From NCBI GenBank assembly GCA_000733355.1, contig JNVV01000077.1, forward strand, positions 1 to 46,889: 46,889 nucleotides of DNA. The letters run 5' to 3'. Positions 1 to 8,889 of this stretch are shown piece by piece; positions within the stretch are counted from its first letter, which is position 1; each line of letters starts with the position of its first letter. This stretch comes from Falciphora oryzae. Taxonomy: Eukaryota; Ascomycota; Sordariomycetes; Magnaporthales; Magnaporthaceae. The translations under genes and the position numbers were made by a program. Below the pieces are notes generated by a model. It saw nothing but the letters and a program-made list of their open reading frames with translations, was not told the origin of the DNA and searched no databases.

Positions 1-304
1 GATCGGGCCCTGTTAGGTGTTGCGGAAGCCGCAACGGGGACGGCGTATTCGGATGCGCTGGCGCGCGGGGGGGCCGGTGCGGCGCTAACGCGTTCCTCCG
101 GCCCGATGAGCCGGCGAGGAGGGCGCGCGCTACCCCTTTAGCCGAGGGGGGGGCTAATGGCAGCGGCATGTTGCCGTCGCCAGCGCCGTTGGCGGGCGTG
201 ATTGTTGGTGTTGGGTCGCTAATTGGCGTGTGTTAAGGAATTGTATGCAATTTGGCAGGGTGCACTAACAGCGCAATGCTAAGAATTAGTGAATTCGAGG
301 AAGG
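1..304. other. Unassigned GC-rich left edge
   Basis: The first 200 bases are very GC-rich and have no convincing reading frame. A short perfect hairpin, TTGCGG-AAG-CCGCAA, lies near the start. At about base 305 the sequence becomes recognisable pogo transposase read from the minus strand, so this segment is what the truncated transposon is joined to. It could be another mobile element or host DNA; nothing in it decides. Confidence 0.4.
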
Positions 305-1058
305 TGCCGAGCTCGTTCGTAGTCCACCCGTTGGAACTTGTTGCGATAACCCAATCGCGTGGAAGGTCGGTTTCCAAGTACCAATTGGCCAGGTGGTATT
401 GCCTTTTGACGATAATGAAAGGGGGGATCGTCTAACCGCAACAATTAACCCTTTGGATAACTGTAGCCCATTTCCGGTTGCCAAGCTGGACCAGCTTTGC
501 TTTACCACGGCCTTCCAATGTTGTAATAACTATAACGGCCGCGATTATGCCTATAAGGAAGCCGGTTTCGTCGAAGTTGTAAATGTCGTTATCCAGGATG
601 CCATATTTGGCCATAGTGTTCCGCACAAGGTTGAACCACGCAGAAACGAGCTTGGGATTTTCGCATTTGGCCCTCTGGTAGTCGTACTTTCGAATCCAGC
701 GCGTGCCGAGCTCTGCGCGGCGTTTGACGAAGTTCGCGACCTAGCATTTGCCGACGGTGCTTGCGTCGCGTTTGGCGAGCAATCGGTTGGCCATATTTTT
801 AACACCAGAAGGCCGGGGAGGAAATGCGCGAGAATCCAGCTCGAGTATGTACTTAATAAGCGCCTCCTCTTCGGATTCCGTCAATTTCCGGGAATTGGGC
901 ATGCTGTCGCATCGAGCAGGTTTGCCGCGGCGTCGGTCGCTTAATGTAGAAATGGGAACATTGTAAAGCTTTGCTGCAGCACGCGTGCTAAGTTTCGAAT
1001 CAGTTTTTATTGCCTCTATGGCAAGGATCACTCTGGATTCTTTCGGGAGCGAATCTAT
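305..1058 (-). pseudogene. pogo/Fot1-like transposase fragment (N-terminal half)
   Basis: The minus-strand frame starts where copy 2 has its ATG, but here the codon is ATA (minus strand 1058-1056), so the start is lost by a G-to-A change. The N-terminal part has the helix-turn-helix segment RAAAKLYNVPISTLSDRR, typical of the DNA-binding domain of pogo-type transposases, followed by the conserved stretch KLTESEEEAL. The first catalytic aspartate is present in NFDETGF (near 570-590). An internal stop after VNCCG is shared with copy 2. The frame ends at the truncation near 305, before the second catalytic residue. Dead, with no chance of catalysis. Confidence 0.8.
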
Positions 1059-1115
1059 TGCGTATGTGTTGAGATATTCGAGTGGAAAGTTGACGCGACG
1101 CGTCGCGTCGAAAAG

Positions 1116-1149
1116 TGTCCGACTCGCTTATGTGTCCGACTCGCTTATG
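1116..1149. repeat. Two tandem 17-bp subterminal repeats of pogo copy 1
   Basis: TGTCCGACTCGCTTATG occurs twice in direct, contiguous order just inside the element end. Every pogo or MITE terminus in this window has the same two-copy arrangement with family-specific wording, so these are probably transposase binding sites. An 18-bp perfect palindrome, GACGCGACGCGTCGCGTC, lies just inside (1092-1109). Confidence 0.8.
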
Positions 1150-1159
1150 AACCACGTTA

Positions 1160-1600
1160 ATATCTATTATAAAACGTTTTTCCGTAATAGTTTTTAATTA
1201 AATAAAGCATTGGTAAAGCGAAAAGCTGTCGGTGCAAATAATTAATTTGCAAAGGGGCAAATCCAGCTTTTTACAAATCGTTGCGAACGTTATTTTTAGG
1301 ATATAGCTAATATCGAAACCGCTAACCATACCGTAAATTTCGCTCGCTAAAACGCTTTTTATAACCCTTTTGCATTTTACGAAGTTCCAATGTAGGATGT
1401 CGCCGGTAACCCGGAAGCTATTTTTTTACTTTATAGCTTTTTCGTTGCCTAAAACGATTACAAAGCCGATTTGTAAACTAAGGTTTTGGTTATTAGCGAA
1501 GGACCCGTTTATAAATACATATAAACTAGCTGTTTGCAAATTTAACTGCACGTAATTTAAGCCTTTGTTTGCGTTATCGATTTACCATTAGATCCTTTTA
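1160..1600 (-). pseudogene. copia-1 RNase H domain
   Basis: Minus-strand frames carry recognisable copia RNase H pieces: NGSFANNQNLSLQIGF (with a stop nearby), then VLASEIYGMVSGFDI, then CTDSFSLYQCF close to the pogo insertion, followed by TITEKRFIIDI directly against the insertion site. These match the order in fungal copia polyproteins, where the final piece normally continues for several dozen residues; here it is cut by the transposon at 1159. Internal TAA/TAG codons and frame jumps make it non-functional. Confidence 0.7.
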
Positions 1601-1979
1601 TTAAATTTAAACACGTTTATATTTATAAAATCTTTAGCTTATGCAGCTATAAAATAGTCGAAAGCGGCTTTTAGCTGGCATATTAAGCTTATATATGCCT
1701 TTCGTGCGCGCTGTACGACGTACTGCTGTTAGGTATCGTCTGATCCCGCAATTACCAGCTCCAAACGATCTGCCTATCTTTTTTGCTGCATAATAACAGC
1801 GTTTTATCTAACCAAAATCTTGCACCCGTTAAAATTGCCTTCGTTTCCGGGGTACAGGATCGATTTTGGTTTCGCTTTAAACCTGGCTTTTTAAAGCGCT
1901 ATTTCCTCCCTTTACATAAACTCAGCGTTACCTAGGTTTAAAATGTCGTCGGTTTATATACCAACTATTTCAAAGCTTT

Positions 1980-2510
1980 AGCCGATTTTTAAAACAAACA
2001 AGCACGGATTATATTCCAAAATGGAACAATCCAATCGTTTTTTATAATGCCTTTAATACGTAACGAACCAGTGCAGCCCTGCTTCGGCCAATCCGTAAAG
2101 CGGTTTAATTAGTTAAAAAGCCGTGCCCTTTGGGTACCGATATTCCAATTCCCTAAAAAGGCGCAAAATAACCTCCCTTTGCAGCTCTATTTCGAACTAG
2201 GTATACGTTTAGCTAATGTTTTTAATCATTAGTATAAAGCTTCGTTCCATAAAGGACGGGCTAAGCGCGAGGATTAAGCGTTAACTGCATCGCATAATCG
2301 TTAAGGACTAGGTAAAAAGGTTTTTTTTTCCCAATCGCTATATCTTTGCACCACAAATTTCGACTTTTTATAAGGGATCGAGTTAGTGCCTTTAACTTCT
2401 TTAACGAAACGGGACCCAAAGATTTTCGCGCTACCAATGCCGCTTAATCTAATCGGTTTAATTACTCCGGCGGCAAAAAATGCCTCGATTTCAAGCCAAT
2501 CGGATTCCTT
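1980..2510 (-). pseudogene. copia-1 reverse transcriptase, N-terminal part
   Basis: Minus-strand translation gives GSRFVKEVKGTNSIPYKKSK, then SLTIMRCS and RLILALSPSF, then TYTQFEIELQ, then LIKPLYGLAEAGLHWF. These are the characteristic early blocks of fungal Ty1/copia reverse transcriptase. At least four stops sit where the family has Gln, for example before SLT, after RCS and before LIKPLYG. One frame jump occurs at the A-run near 2310. The catalytic YxDD block could not be found in readable form downstream (1600-1980), which is heavily decayed. Bases 2510-3230 correspond to the variable linker between integrase and reverse transcriptase and hold nothing else recognisable. Confidence 0.7.
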
Positions 2511-3229
2511 AAATGGGCGTCCGGGAGCTTTAATTTTGCCCTCTTATCGGTATTAAAGCGCCAAACGTAGGGATTCCTTTTTTTGGGCTAAAAATGCCGT
2601 TGCTACTTAGCGCGGGGGTCGTCCTCGTCGTCTAAGGGCTGGTGTCTTAGGTGCCGTTAATGCCCGTGCTTTTTAAGCAAATGCCCTCCGTGGTCTACCG
2701 GGCCTAGCGGGTACGGGTAGGGGTACAACTTCGATTTCGGAAAAGGCTTCGCTATCGCTAAACGCGCTTACCGCCACTATTTTCGTAATTTTTAGCGGTT
2801 TCCCTCTCCGTTTTGGTTCCGTTTGTAATGGATACTCGAACGGGGCTAGTTGCTCTTCCGTTATTGCAATTTCCTGCTCCTACGCTTTATGGTATAGCTT
2901 GCAAGCAGTGTTCCGGAACGTTAAAAGGCCGTTAACAGTTTCGATCGTCATTTCGTTATTTGCCACCCAAAAAACCTTATACGGTCCTTTCCATTCGCCG
3001 TTTTCCCTATGCACCAACATTTTTATTCCTAAAGCTAGCGCGCTAAGCAAAGTGTTTTTCGTGCTCGGCCCGTTGCGCGTATTTAAAACGTCCTATACCT
3101 TACGCTTAATATGGAGCTTTCGGAGCTTTCCTATAACTTTAGTAATCGCTACCGCTTTTTAAACTTAGCTTTTCGTTAGGGGAAAGTTGTTATTAATACG
3201 TAACATTGCTCCAAAAATAAGCAGCGTAA

Positions 3230-3661
3230 GGATAAGGCCGTTAGGTCCTGCCGTATCGTTTATGGCTTTAACAGCTCTTTAAAGCACGGAATCGGGGTGC
3301 AAATTAAAGCATTCCTTTCGGATTATTTCGTAAGCTCGGCGGAATAGTTCGTAGTACTTTTCCACCTTATTTATCGACCAATGCGCTTCGATCGGGACTT
3401 GGTTGCAAATGATCCCAAAAAGCTTTGCTTCCGCCTAAAATTCGCTCGTTATAAAGTTGGTACTTGCGTCGTAAAATATAACGTTTGGGGGCCCCAAATA
3501 GGTATTTAACCAGCAGCGTTTAAAAGCTTCTCAAATCTTTTTTGCGCTTATATCCTTTAGGAACGTTATAGCGTTAAATGCTATGCTCGCATTAATTATA
3601 TAAAGTATTAATTTGCCGTCCAAATGCATCACGTTAACGATAACTTTATAATTAAAATCGA
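3230..3661 (-). pseudogene. copia-1 integrase core
   Basis: Minus-strand frame reads DFNYKVIVNVMHLDGK beside the MITE, then PNVIFYDASTNF, then CNQVPIEAHWSINKVEKYYE and LFRRAYEIIRKECF. This is the integrase core of a fungal copia element: the Asp in YDAS is a catalytic position, and the EAHWS...VEKY block carries the final acidic region. One in-frame TAG splits FITSEF from AEAKLFG. The frame continues on the other side of the MITE at 4096, where the zinc-finger half is found, so this is a single domain broken by a later insertion. Confidence 0.75.
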
Positions 3662-4095
3662 TAACGTGGTTTACAAGCGAGTGCCACACACAAGCGAGTG
3701 CCACATTTGAAAATCCCATATTAAACGCGATTTTCGATACCCTTGCTAACTCGGGCAATATAAGCCCAAAGTTGACCAAATTTAAACAGGTTATATTTAA
3801 CTAAATAAAAAATTTAATTTAATTTTCTTAGATTTTTCTTATTACTCTTTTAGGTTAATTTGCATATTTTACACAGTGTATTATACAGTGCTGTGAACTA
3901 ACCCTAAAAGGGTAATAATAAAAATCCAAGAAAATTAAATTAATTTTTTTATTTAGTTAAATATAGCCTGTTTAAATTTGGTTAACTTTAGGCTTATATT
4001 GCCCGAGTTAGCAAGGGTATCGAAAATCGCGTTTAATATGGGATTTTCAAGTGTGGCACTCGCTTGTGTGTGGCACTCGCTTGTGAACCACGTTA
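3662..4095. mobile_element. Foldback MITE (pogo-type ends), MITE-A
   Basis: A 434-bp element starts TAACGTGGTTTACAAGCGAG and ends CTCGCTTGTGAACCACGTTA. The two halves are near-perfect inverted repeats of about 200 bp around a short centre containing ACAGTGTATTATACAGTG, so the whole element can fold into one hairpin. Each end has a tandem pair of the 17-bp motif ACAAGCGAGTGCCACAC. It has no coding capacity; an apparent 40-residue reading frame appears on both arms only because they are copies of each other. TA at both ends fits a TA target duplication. It interrupts copia-1 integrase in frame. Confidence 0.85.
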
Positions 4096-4330
4096 TTTTT
4101 TTTAAGCGTAAACCGGAACCGTTATTATGCGGGTGCTTTAATTTAGCAAAAATGGCATACGCGTTTAATTATTTTCAAAGCGTTGCGATTAGTTTCGTAG
4201 CCAGCTTATTGGAAAATAGTCCAAAATCGTTTGATAAGGAGGTGCTTAAAGCGTTTGTAAACGCGTTTAAGCTCAGCCTCCGTAAAATACGTTGCTCCCG
4301 CGCTTTTTAGTTTTATTATAAACGAAATGC
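4096..4330 (-). pseudogene. copia-1 GAG-pre-integrase zinc-binding segment
   Basis: Minus-strand frame gives RVCHFC, a stop, IKAPA, two stops, then RFRFTLKKN running into the MITE. In fungal copia elements this is the HHCC zinc-binding segment (CHHCQMK-like), followed by FTLK and then the integrase core. The stops are TAA codons at positions that are Gln or Arg in relatives. With MITE-A removed at its TA, the sequence continues into DFNYKVIV at 3661. Confidence 0.65.
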
Positions 4331-4406
4331 CTATCGTAACGTAGCTAACTTCGTCCAAAAAAAACCAAAAGTGGCCGTAGCGTTTTATAATCGGAACGCG
4401 TTTTCT

Positions 4407-4885
4407 TTACCTGGTTACCAACTCGTTGCGGGTATTATTAAGGTATACCCCGAGCGTATCCATATCGTCGATGCAAAAAAGGAACGGGGTTGGCGTAAGC
4501 ACTACATAAAATGTAACAGTGCCTATCGGGGTCGGTAGGATAATTTCTCCTATGTTGGAAATGGCTTTTCCGGATCCAAAGCGCACGCGTCTTTTCTTCC
4601 TAATGGTATTTAAAAAAGAATTAAGCAAATAGCGTTGTAAAGTTCGGAATTGGGTCGTTCCGGTAGTTAATACTTTTGCCGCGCTAGTATCGGGGATAAT
4701 GCCGTACCATTTATCGGTAGTTGTAAGCATATATTAAATAAGTACCTGCTTTATTGGCACCGTAGGTTCCTTTTTGTTTAAATTCAGCGCTTTAGTACCG
4801 TAAAAGCGGTATAGGAAGGCTTCGTTAGTAAAGTATGTTGCCGTAACTAGTGTTATAAAATGGGTATTTGCTAAATTATATTCGT
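4407..4885 (-). pseudogene. copia-1 aspartic protease and gag end
   Basis: From the pogo boundary the minus-strand frame reads NEYNLANTHFI, TATYFTNEAFLY, then after one stop LTTTDKWYGIIPDTSAA, RVRFGSGKA, TPIGTVTFYVV and FLFCIDDMDTLGV. DTSAA is the copia protease active-site motif (DTGA/DSGA class), and the FCxxDMDxxGV block is its conserved C-terminal part in fungal copia elements. About 107 codons are free of stops, the best-preserved coding piece of copia-1. It has no start of its own; it was part of the Gag-Pol polyprotein. Confidence 0.75.
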
Positions 4886-4929
4886 TAACGTGGTTCACCA
4901 GCGAGTCGGTCAAACCACCGAGTCGATCA
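4886..4929 (+). repeat. Left terminal inverted repeat of pogo copy 2
   Basis: Begins TAACGTGGTTCACCAGCGAG and contains two related subterminal blocks, ACCAGCGAGTCGGTCAA and ACCACCGAGTCGATCA, in tandem. It pairs with 6708-6751 at 43 of 44 positions. Confidence 0.9.
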
Positions 4930-4986
4930 ATTCTGGTCGCGACGCGACGCGTCAACTTTCCACCCAAACATCTCAACACCTACGCA

Positions 4987-6603
4987 ATGGATTCGCAATC
5001 CAAAAAATCCAGAGTGCTCCTTGCCTTACTGGCAATTGAAAACGATTCGAAAATTAGCATGCGTGCCGCAGCGAAGCTTTACAATGTTCCTTATTTTACG
5101 CTCAACGACCGACGCCGCGGCCGGATTATTCGATGCGACAGCATACCCAAATCCCGGAAATTGACGGAATCCGAAGAGGAGGCGCTTATTAAATACATAC
5201 TCGAGCTGGATTTTCGCGCATTCCCTTCCCGGCCTTTTGGTGTTGAAAATATGGCCAACCGACTGCTTGCCGAACGCGACGCGGGCACCGTTAGGACCAA
5301 CTGGGTCGCGAAGTTCGTTAAACGCCGCCCGGAGCTCGGCACGCGCTAAATTCGAAAGTACGACTACCAAAGGGCTAAGTGCGAAAATCCCAAGCTCGTT
5401 TTTGCGTGGTTCGACCTTATGCGGAACACTGTAGCCAAATATAGCATCCAAAATGAAGATATTTACAATTTCGACGAAACCGGCTTTTTTATAGGCATAA
5501 TCGCGGCCGTTATGGTTATTACAATATCGGAAGGCCGTAGCAAAGCAAAGCTGGTCCAACCTGGCAATCGGGAATGGGCTACAATTATTCAAAAGGTTAA
5601 TTGTTGCGGTTAGGCGATCCCCCCTTTTATTATCGTTAAAAGGCAATACCACCTAGCCAATTGGTACTCCGAAACCGACCTTCCACGCAATTAAGTCATT
5701 GCAACGAGCGCCAATGGGTGGATTACGAACGAGCTCGGCCTGGAATGGATCCGGCATTTCGATAAACATATTGCAGCTCGTTTTACGGGGTCCTATCGTT
5801 TGTTAGTGCTAAACGGACACGAAAGCCACCACTCGACGGATTTCGAGCTTTATTGCTAAAAACATAACATTATTACGCTTTGCATGCCTCCGCATTCGTT
5901 TCACTTCCTTTAGCCGCTTGACGTTAGGTGCTTTAACCCAATGAAAAAAGCGTACGGTCGACAAATCGAGGACCTAATAAAGTCGCACGTTAACCACGTA
6001 ACTAAAGTCGAGTTCTTTTCGGCGTTTAAAGCGGCATTTTTTAACTCTATAACCAAAAAAAACATCCAAAGAGGCTTTCGAAGGGCTGGCCTTACTTTTT
6101 TCAACCCGGATTCGGTTTTGGAAAAGCTGGATGTGAGGCTACGGACTCCAACCCCCCTAAGGACGCCTTTAAACGACCCCGAACTTTGGACTTCCAAAAC
6201 GCCCCGGACAGCCAGGGAAGCAACTTCGCAATCCGAACATATTAAAATTCGGATCTCCAATTACCAAAGCAGCTTTCCGACATCCATGCTAGCGGTTATA
6301 AACCAATTTGCGAAAGGGGCAAAAGCAATTATGCATCGGGTTAACCTTTTGGAGGAAAAGTGCTCCAAATTACGAAGGGCGAACGAAGCACTAAGCAAAC
6401 GCCGGAGGGCCAAAAAAACACGTGTCCGATTTGGAAGGTCACTTACCATCGACGAGGTACGAGATGTTCTAAACCAGCAGGAGCTGGATGGACAGCTACA
6501 GCAAGAAATGCGCGACCATAGGGTTTAAAAAAGGAAGGCGACAACGACTCGTCGGCGATGTGGCACGTGCGGCAAAACCGGACACAATGCGCGCACCTGT
6601 TAG
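4987..6603 (+). pseudogene. pogo/Fot1-like DDE transposase with C-terminal zinc knuckle
   Basis: One frame runs from ATG 4987 to TAG 6601-6603 (538 codons) without any frameshift, broken only by stops at 5347, 5611, 5692, 5857, 5911 and 6526. Several replace Gln or Trp, for example TGG in copy 1 becoming TAA at 5347 and 5692, as C-to-T mutation on either strand would give. Order: helix-turn-helix DNA-binding region (about residues 15-60), DDE catalytic core, a basic coiled-coil-like stretch (LLEEKCSKLRRANEALSKRR), and a terminal CGTCGKTGHNARTC knuckle (CX2CX4HX4C). First Asp at 5473 (NFDETGF); second is Asn at 5812 (LVLNGHESH, normally D); third Asp at 5920 (PLDV). Confidence 0.88.
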
Positions 6604-6707
6604 AAAGAAGTAGAAATGTCTGATGTATACAGTTCTGAGTAGTTTGAATGGATTGCTGGCGTTGTTGGGTTGGCATGCGAGTTAATTATCGAGTGGTCGG
6701 GTTTGAG

Positions 6708-6751
6708 TGATCGACTTGGTGGTTTGACCGACTCGCTGGTGAACCACGTTA
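6708..6751 (-). repeat. Right terminal inverted repeat of pogo copy 2
   Basis: Inverted copy of 4886-4929 with one mismatch, ending CTGGTGAACCACGTTA. It carries the same two subterminal blocks in inverted order. Confidence 0.9.
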
Positions 6752-8581
6752 TCCGTTATATAATTGGGGGTATTTTTAAACGCGGCTTCCTAGTTTTCCT
6801 CGTCGCTATTACCAAGCTCGTAGGTTGCGAGGAATTGTTTGTATCCCTTTTTCGGCTCGCCGCGAGCTTTTCGCCTTCGTTTCCACAGCTTTTTAATTTG
6901 CTTTTGTTTTTTGGGCGTATAATCTTTGGAGCGGTATTTTAATTTGCCGCACGTTTAGCATTTTAACTTTCGCTTTCCGGGTTTTCCGGATTGGAAATTG
7001 TTTCAAATGCTTATGCGGTGATCGGGGCAAATAGCGTTCCCAAATCGTCGCTTTATAAAATGGATGCCTAATATACCGACGTTTTTTTTTTACTTATATC
7101 GTGCTTTTAAACTAAAAGGCCAAACCTTTAAAGGTTTTTTCGGGTTTAAAAAGGGCCATTTTTAGCTTAGAAACTTTTTGGATTGCACGGATAGTGCTCG
7201 TTACGAGCTAATAATCCTTTTAGTAAACAAATCCCAATATTCGTTAGCAAATTTGGAATTTGTCGAGCAGGATTTGCAATATTTCCATATTGGATTTATT
7301 TGCGTTTCCGCTTTTAAAACGTACAGTTTGGAAGGTAATCGAGCTCCAATTTGTGTAATACTGTTATTTGTTAACTTTAATGTTGAAATGTTTTTAAAGG
7401 GCTAGGTAAATCGCCCTAAAAGTATAACCTTTACCTATTTTAAAGGTAAAGTATCGAATAATACGGCCCCGTAGGGTTAATAGGAAAAGCGCATGGAGCT
7501 GTAAAAGGGGAATCCTAAGCATTTCGCATATGTTTGTAAAAAATAGGACCTTATCGTTAAGGATATCGTATTATTCCCTTATGTAACTGTGCTTTTTATC
7601 CCATGCTTATTTAAACGCTTTTATTATGCTCGTATCGATTATAGCATTAAAAATTTTAACCGGTAGGAGCTTCTGGTAATTAAATAGTAATGGAGGTGTT
7701 ATTTCGTACCGGGCTAGCATTAGGGTTTCGAAGCGTAATCGTTAGCGCGTTATTCCGTTAGTTAGCCGCGCTTAGGCTTCCAAATACGTTTGGTGGTAGC
7801 GTTTATAGCTAACCGCCGCGGCCGTAAATTTCGTTTGTTTTTAGAAAAGGTTACCGAAATCGTTATAATTTGTAAACCTTTTTTCTTTTAGTTATCGGAG
7901 CAGTAGTGGGGTTGTTTAAAGTTGGGTCGGTAAATTTAGCTGTAAACTAGTTCCACCTGTCGTAGGATTACCGCGATTTAGTTTATAGGATCGCGAAATC
8001 GGTATCTCGTTTATTAACCGCTTAGGGTTTAAAAAGGGCGGTAACTAAAAGGGTTGGTCCGAAATAAAAGCTTTGGCCGGTTAATTGGTTTCGGTTTTCA
8101 CGTTCGTTTTGTAATCGGGAAATTGGGGGTTTTATATTCTTTCGATCGCCGCGTTTTATGCCGTTATTTTTATAATAAATTTTGCGAAACGGATGGTAAT
8201 TTTAAACGTTGCATAGCTTGGGAGGGTAATCCTTTTCTCTATCAAAAAGGCTTTAAACGCTCGTATAATCCGGATATTAATATCTTTAAAGTATTGCTAG
8301 GTCTATCCCTTAAAGTTTTCGAAATAGGCAGCAAATAGGTCTTCGCTTTTATATAGTTTATTCGCGATTATCGTTTTGATAATCCAGGTGTTTCGGCGCT
8401 TGTTGGATGCGTTGTTTGGTAAGTATCTTAACGTAAAGTTCTACTCGTCGTAAAACTGTAAATCGCATACGGCGAGGACAGTTTTCGGCAAACCAAAATC
8501 CTTAAATGCGTTTAGGAGCTCCTAATTTAGGATCTTTTGCTCCTTGCGCTCGTTATCGTCCGGGTTGGCTGATCCGGACAT
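6752..8581 (-). pseudogene. copia-1 Gag region
   Basis: Minus-strand reading starts at ATG 8581-8579 with MSGSANPDDNERKEQKI and then breaks up through many TAA/TAG codons. Towards the pogo insertion it becomes clear again: a zinc-knuckle remnant reading C-stop-TCGKLKYRSKDY (near 6920-6960), where the knuckle His and last Cys are both Tyr, then a basic linker KKQKQIKKLWKRRRKA, then YKQFLATYELGNSDEEN and NTPNYIT at 6752. The identity as Gag rests on the knuckle, on its position ahead of the protease, and on its continuity with it across the pogo element. The 7000-8400 part has no block I can match by eye. Confidence 0.6.
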
Positions 8582-8627
8582 GTTATCAGGGGTTGGCAAG
8601 CGATATTGCCTAGGGTAATCTTCTAAT

Positions 8628-8863
8628 CCAAAAGCCGCTCGAGCCTGCAGGACAGGTCGGGGCTTTTGGGGATCACGCAACGCCCTCCGCGAAAATCGTC
8701 AAATTTCTCAACCGGAAACCGCTCGAACCTGCCGGACAGGTCGGGGTTTTTAGGAAAGTTTTGCCGGTCTTCCTCAAATGCGCTACCGAGCGGGAAATTG
8801 GGGGTCTCCTGCTCCAGATCCAGTCGGAAACCGCTTTGGCCTGCAGGACAGGTCGGGGTTTCC
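8628..8863. repeat. Three hairpin repeats with compensatory stem changes
   Basis: Three related units lie at 8628-8669, 8714-8751 and 8826-8863. Each has an outer stem, an inner CCTG/CAGG stem with a five-base loop, and the shared stretch GGACAGGTCGGGG. Outer stems differ but stay paired: CCAAAAGCC with GGCTTTTGG in unit 1; GGAAACC with GGTTTTT in unit 2 (two G-T pairs); GGAAACC with GGTTTCC in unit 3. They lie just upstream of the copia-1 gag start as read on the minus strand, so they may belong to its leader or LTR, or to an independent repeat. Function unknown. Confidence 0.7.
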
Positions 8864-8889
8864 AAAGGGACCCTCTACCTTGCTTCTCT

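Larger units (their letters stand above)
305..1159 (-). mobile_element. Truncated pogo/Fot1-like DNA transposon, copy 1
   Basis: This is the 5' part of a Tc1/mariner-superfamily (pogo/Fot1-like) element on the minus strand. Its terminus ends in GAACCACGTTA at 1159, matching the terminal inverted repeats of the complete copy at 4886-6751. Similarity to that copy stops near 305, just after a GAGCTC shared by both, so the catalytic C-terminal half and the other terminus are missing. On its right side it sits in the RNase H region of a minus-strand copia element: the copia reading frame runs up to the TA at 1158-1159. The insertion is therefore younger than the copia element. Confidence 0.8.
4886..6751 (+). 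mobile_element. Complete pogo/Fot1-like DNA transposon, copy 2 (inactive)
   Basis: A 1,866-bp element bounded by 44-bp terminal inverted repeats (4886-4929 and 6708-6751) that differ at one position. Both ends carry TA, the target duplicated by Tc1/mariner-type elements. Size and layout fit fungal Fot1/pogo elements of about 1.9 kb. It lies inside the gag part of copia-1: removing it at the TA joins minus-strand PNYIT to NEYNLANTHF through a D codon, restoring the frame. The encoded transposase is ruined by stops and by loss of a catalytic Asp, so the copy cannot act on its own. Confidence 0.9.
1160..8581 (-). mobile_element. Ty1/copia retrotransposon, decayed and interrupted (copia-1)
   Basis: Minus-strand translation gives, in order from high to low coordinates, Gag with a zinc knuckle, aspartic protease, integrase, reverse transcriptase and RNase H, the Ty1/copia order. 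A MITE (3662-4095) and a pogo transposon (4886-6751) split it, and another pogo copy replaces its end at 1159. The gag start codon is the ATG at minus strand 8581-8579. The body is AT-rich, and many in-frame stops fall where the family has Gln, which suggests C-to-T mutation by RIP. The 3' LTR is not in the window. No 5' LTR boundary could be fixed with confidence to the right of 8581. Confidence 0.8.

Noticed and set aside
252..944. 230-codon plus-strand frame at the left edge
   Set aside because: It is the opposite-strand shadow of the pogo transposase fragment, which is recognisable on the minus strand.
3978..4310. 110-codon frame sharing about 40 residues with a minus-strand frame at 3531-3779
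   Set aside because: The shared peptide is produced by the two inverted arms of MITE-A, not by a duplicated gene.
5026..5652. 208-codon minus-strand frame
   Set aside because: Shadow of pogo copy 2; the plus strand carries the helix-turn-helix and NFDETGF motifs.
8623..8865. Protein-like minus-strand frame with repeated PDLSGR/PDLSCR units
   Set aside because: The peptide repeats come from the three hairpin repeats; no start, family or codon bias supports translation.
8630..8870. CRISPR-like array from three spaced repeats
   Set aside because: Eukaryotic context, only three diverged units with unequal spacing of 86 and 112 bp, and each unit is itself a hairpin beside a retroelement.
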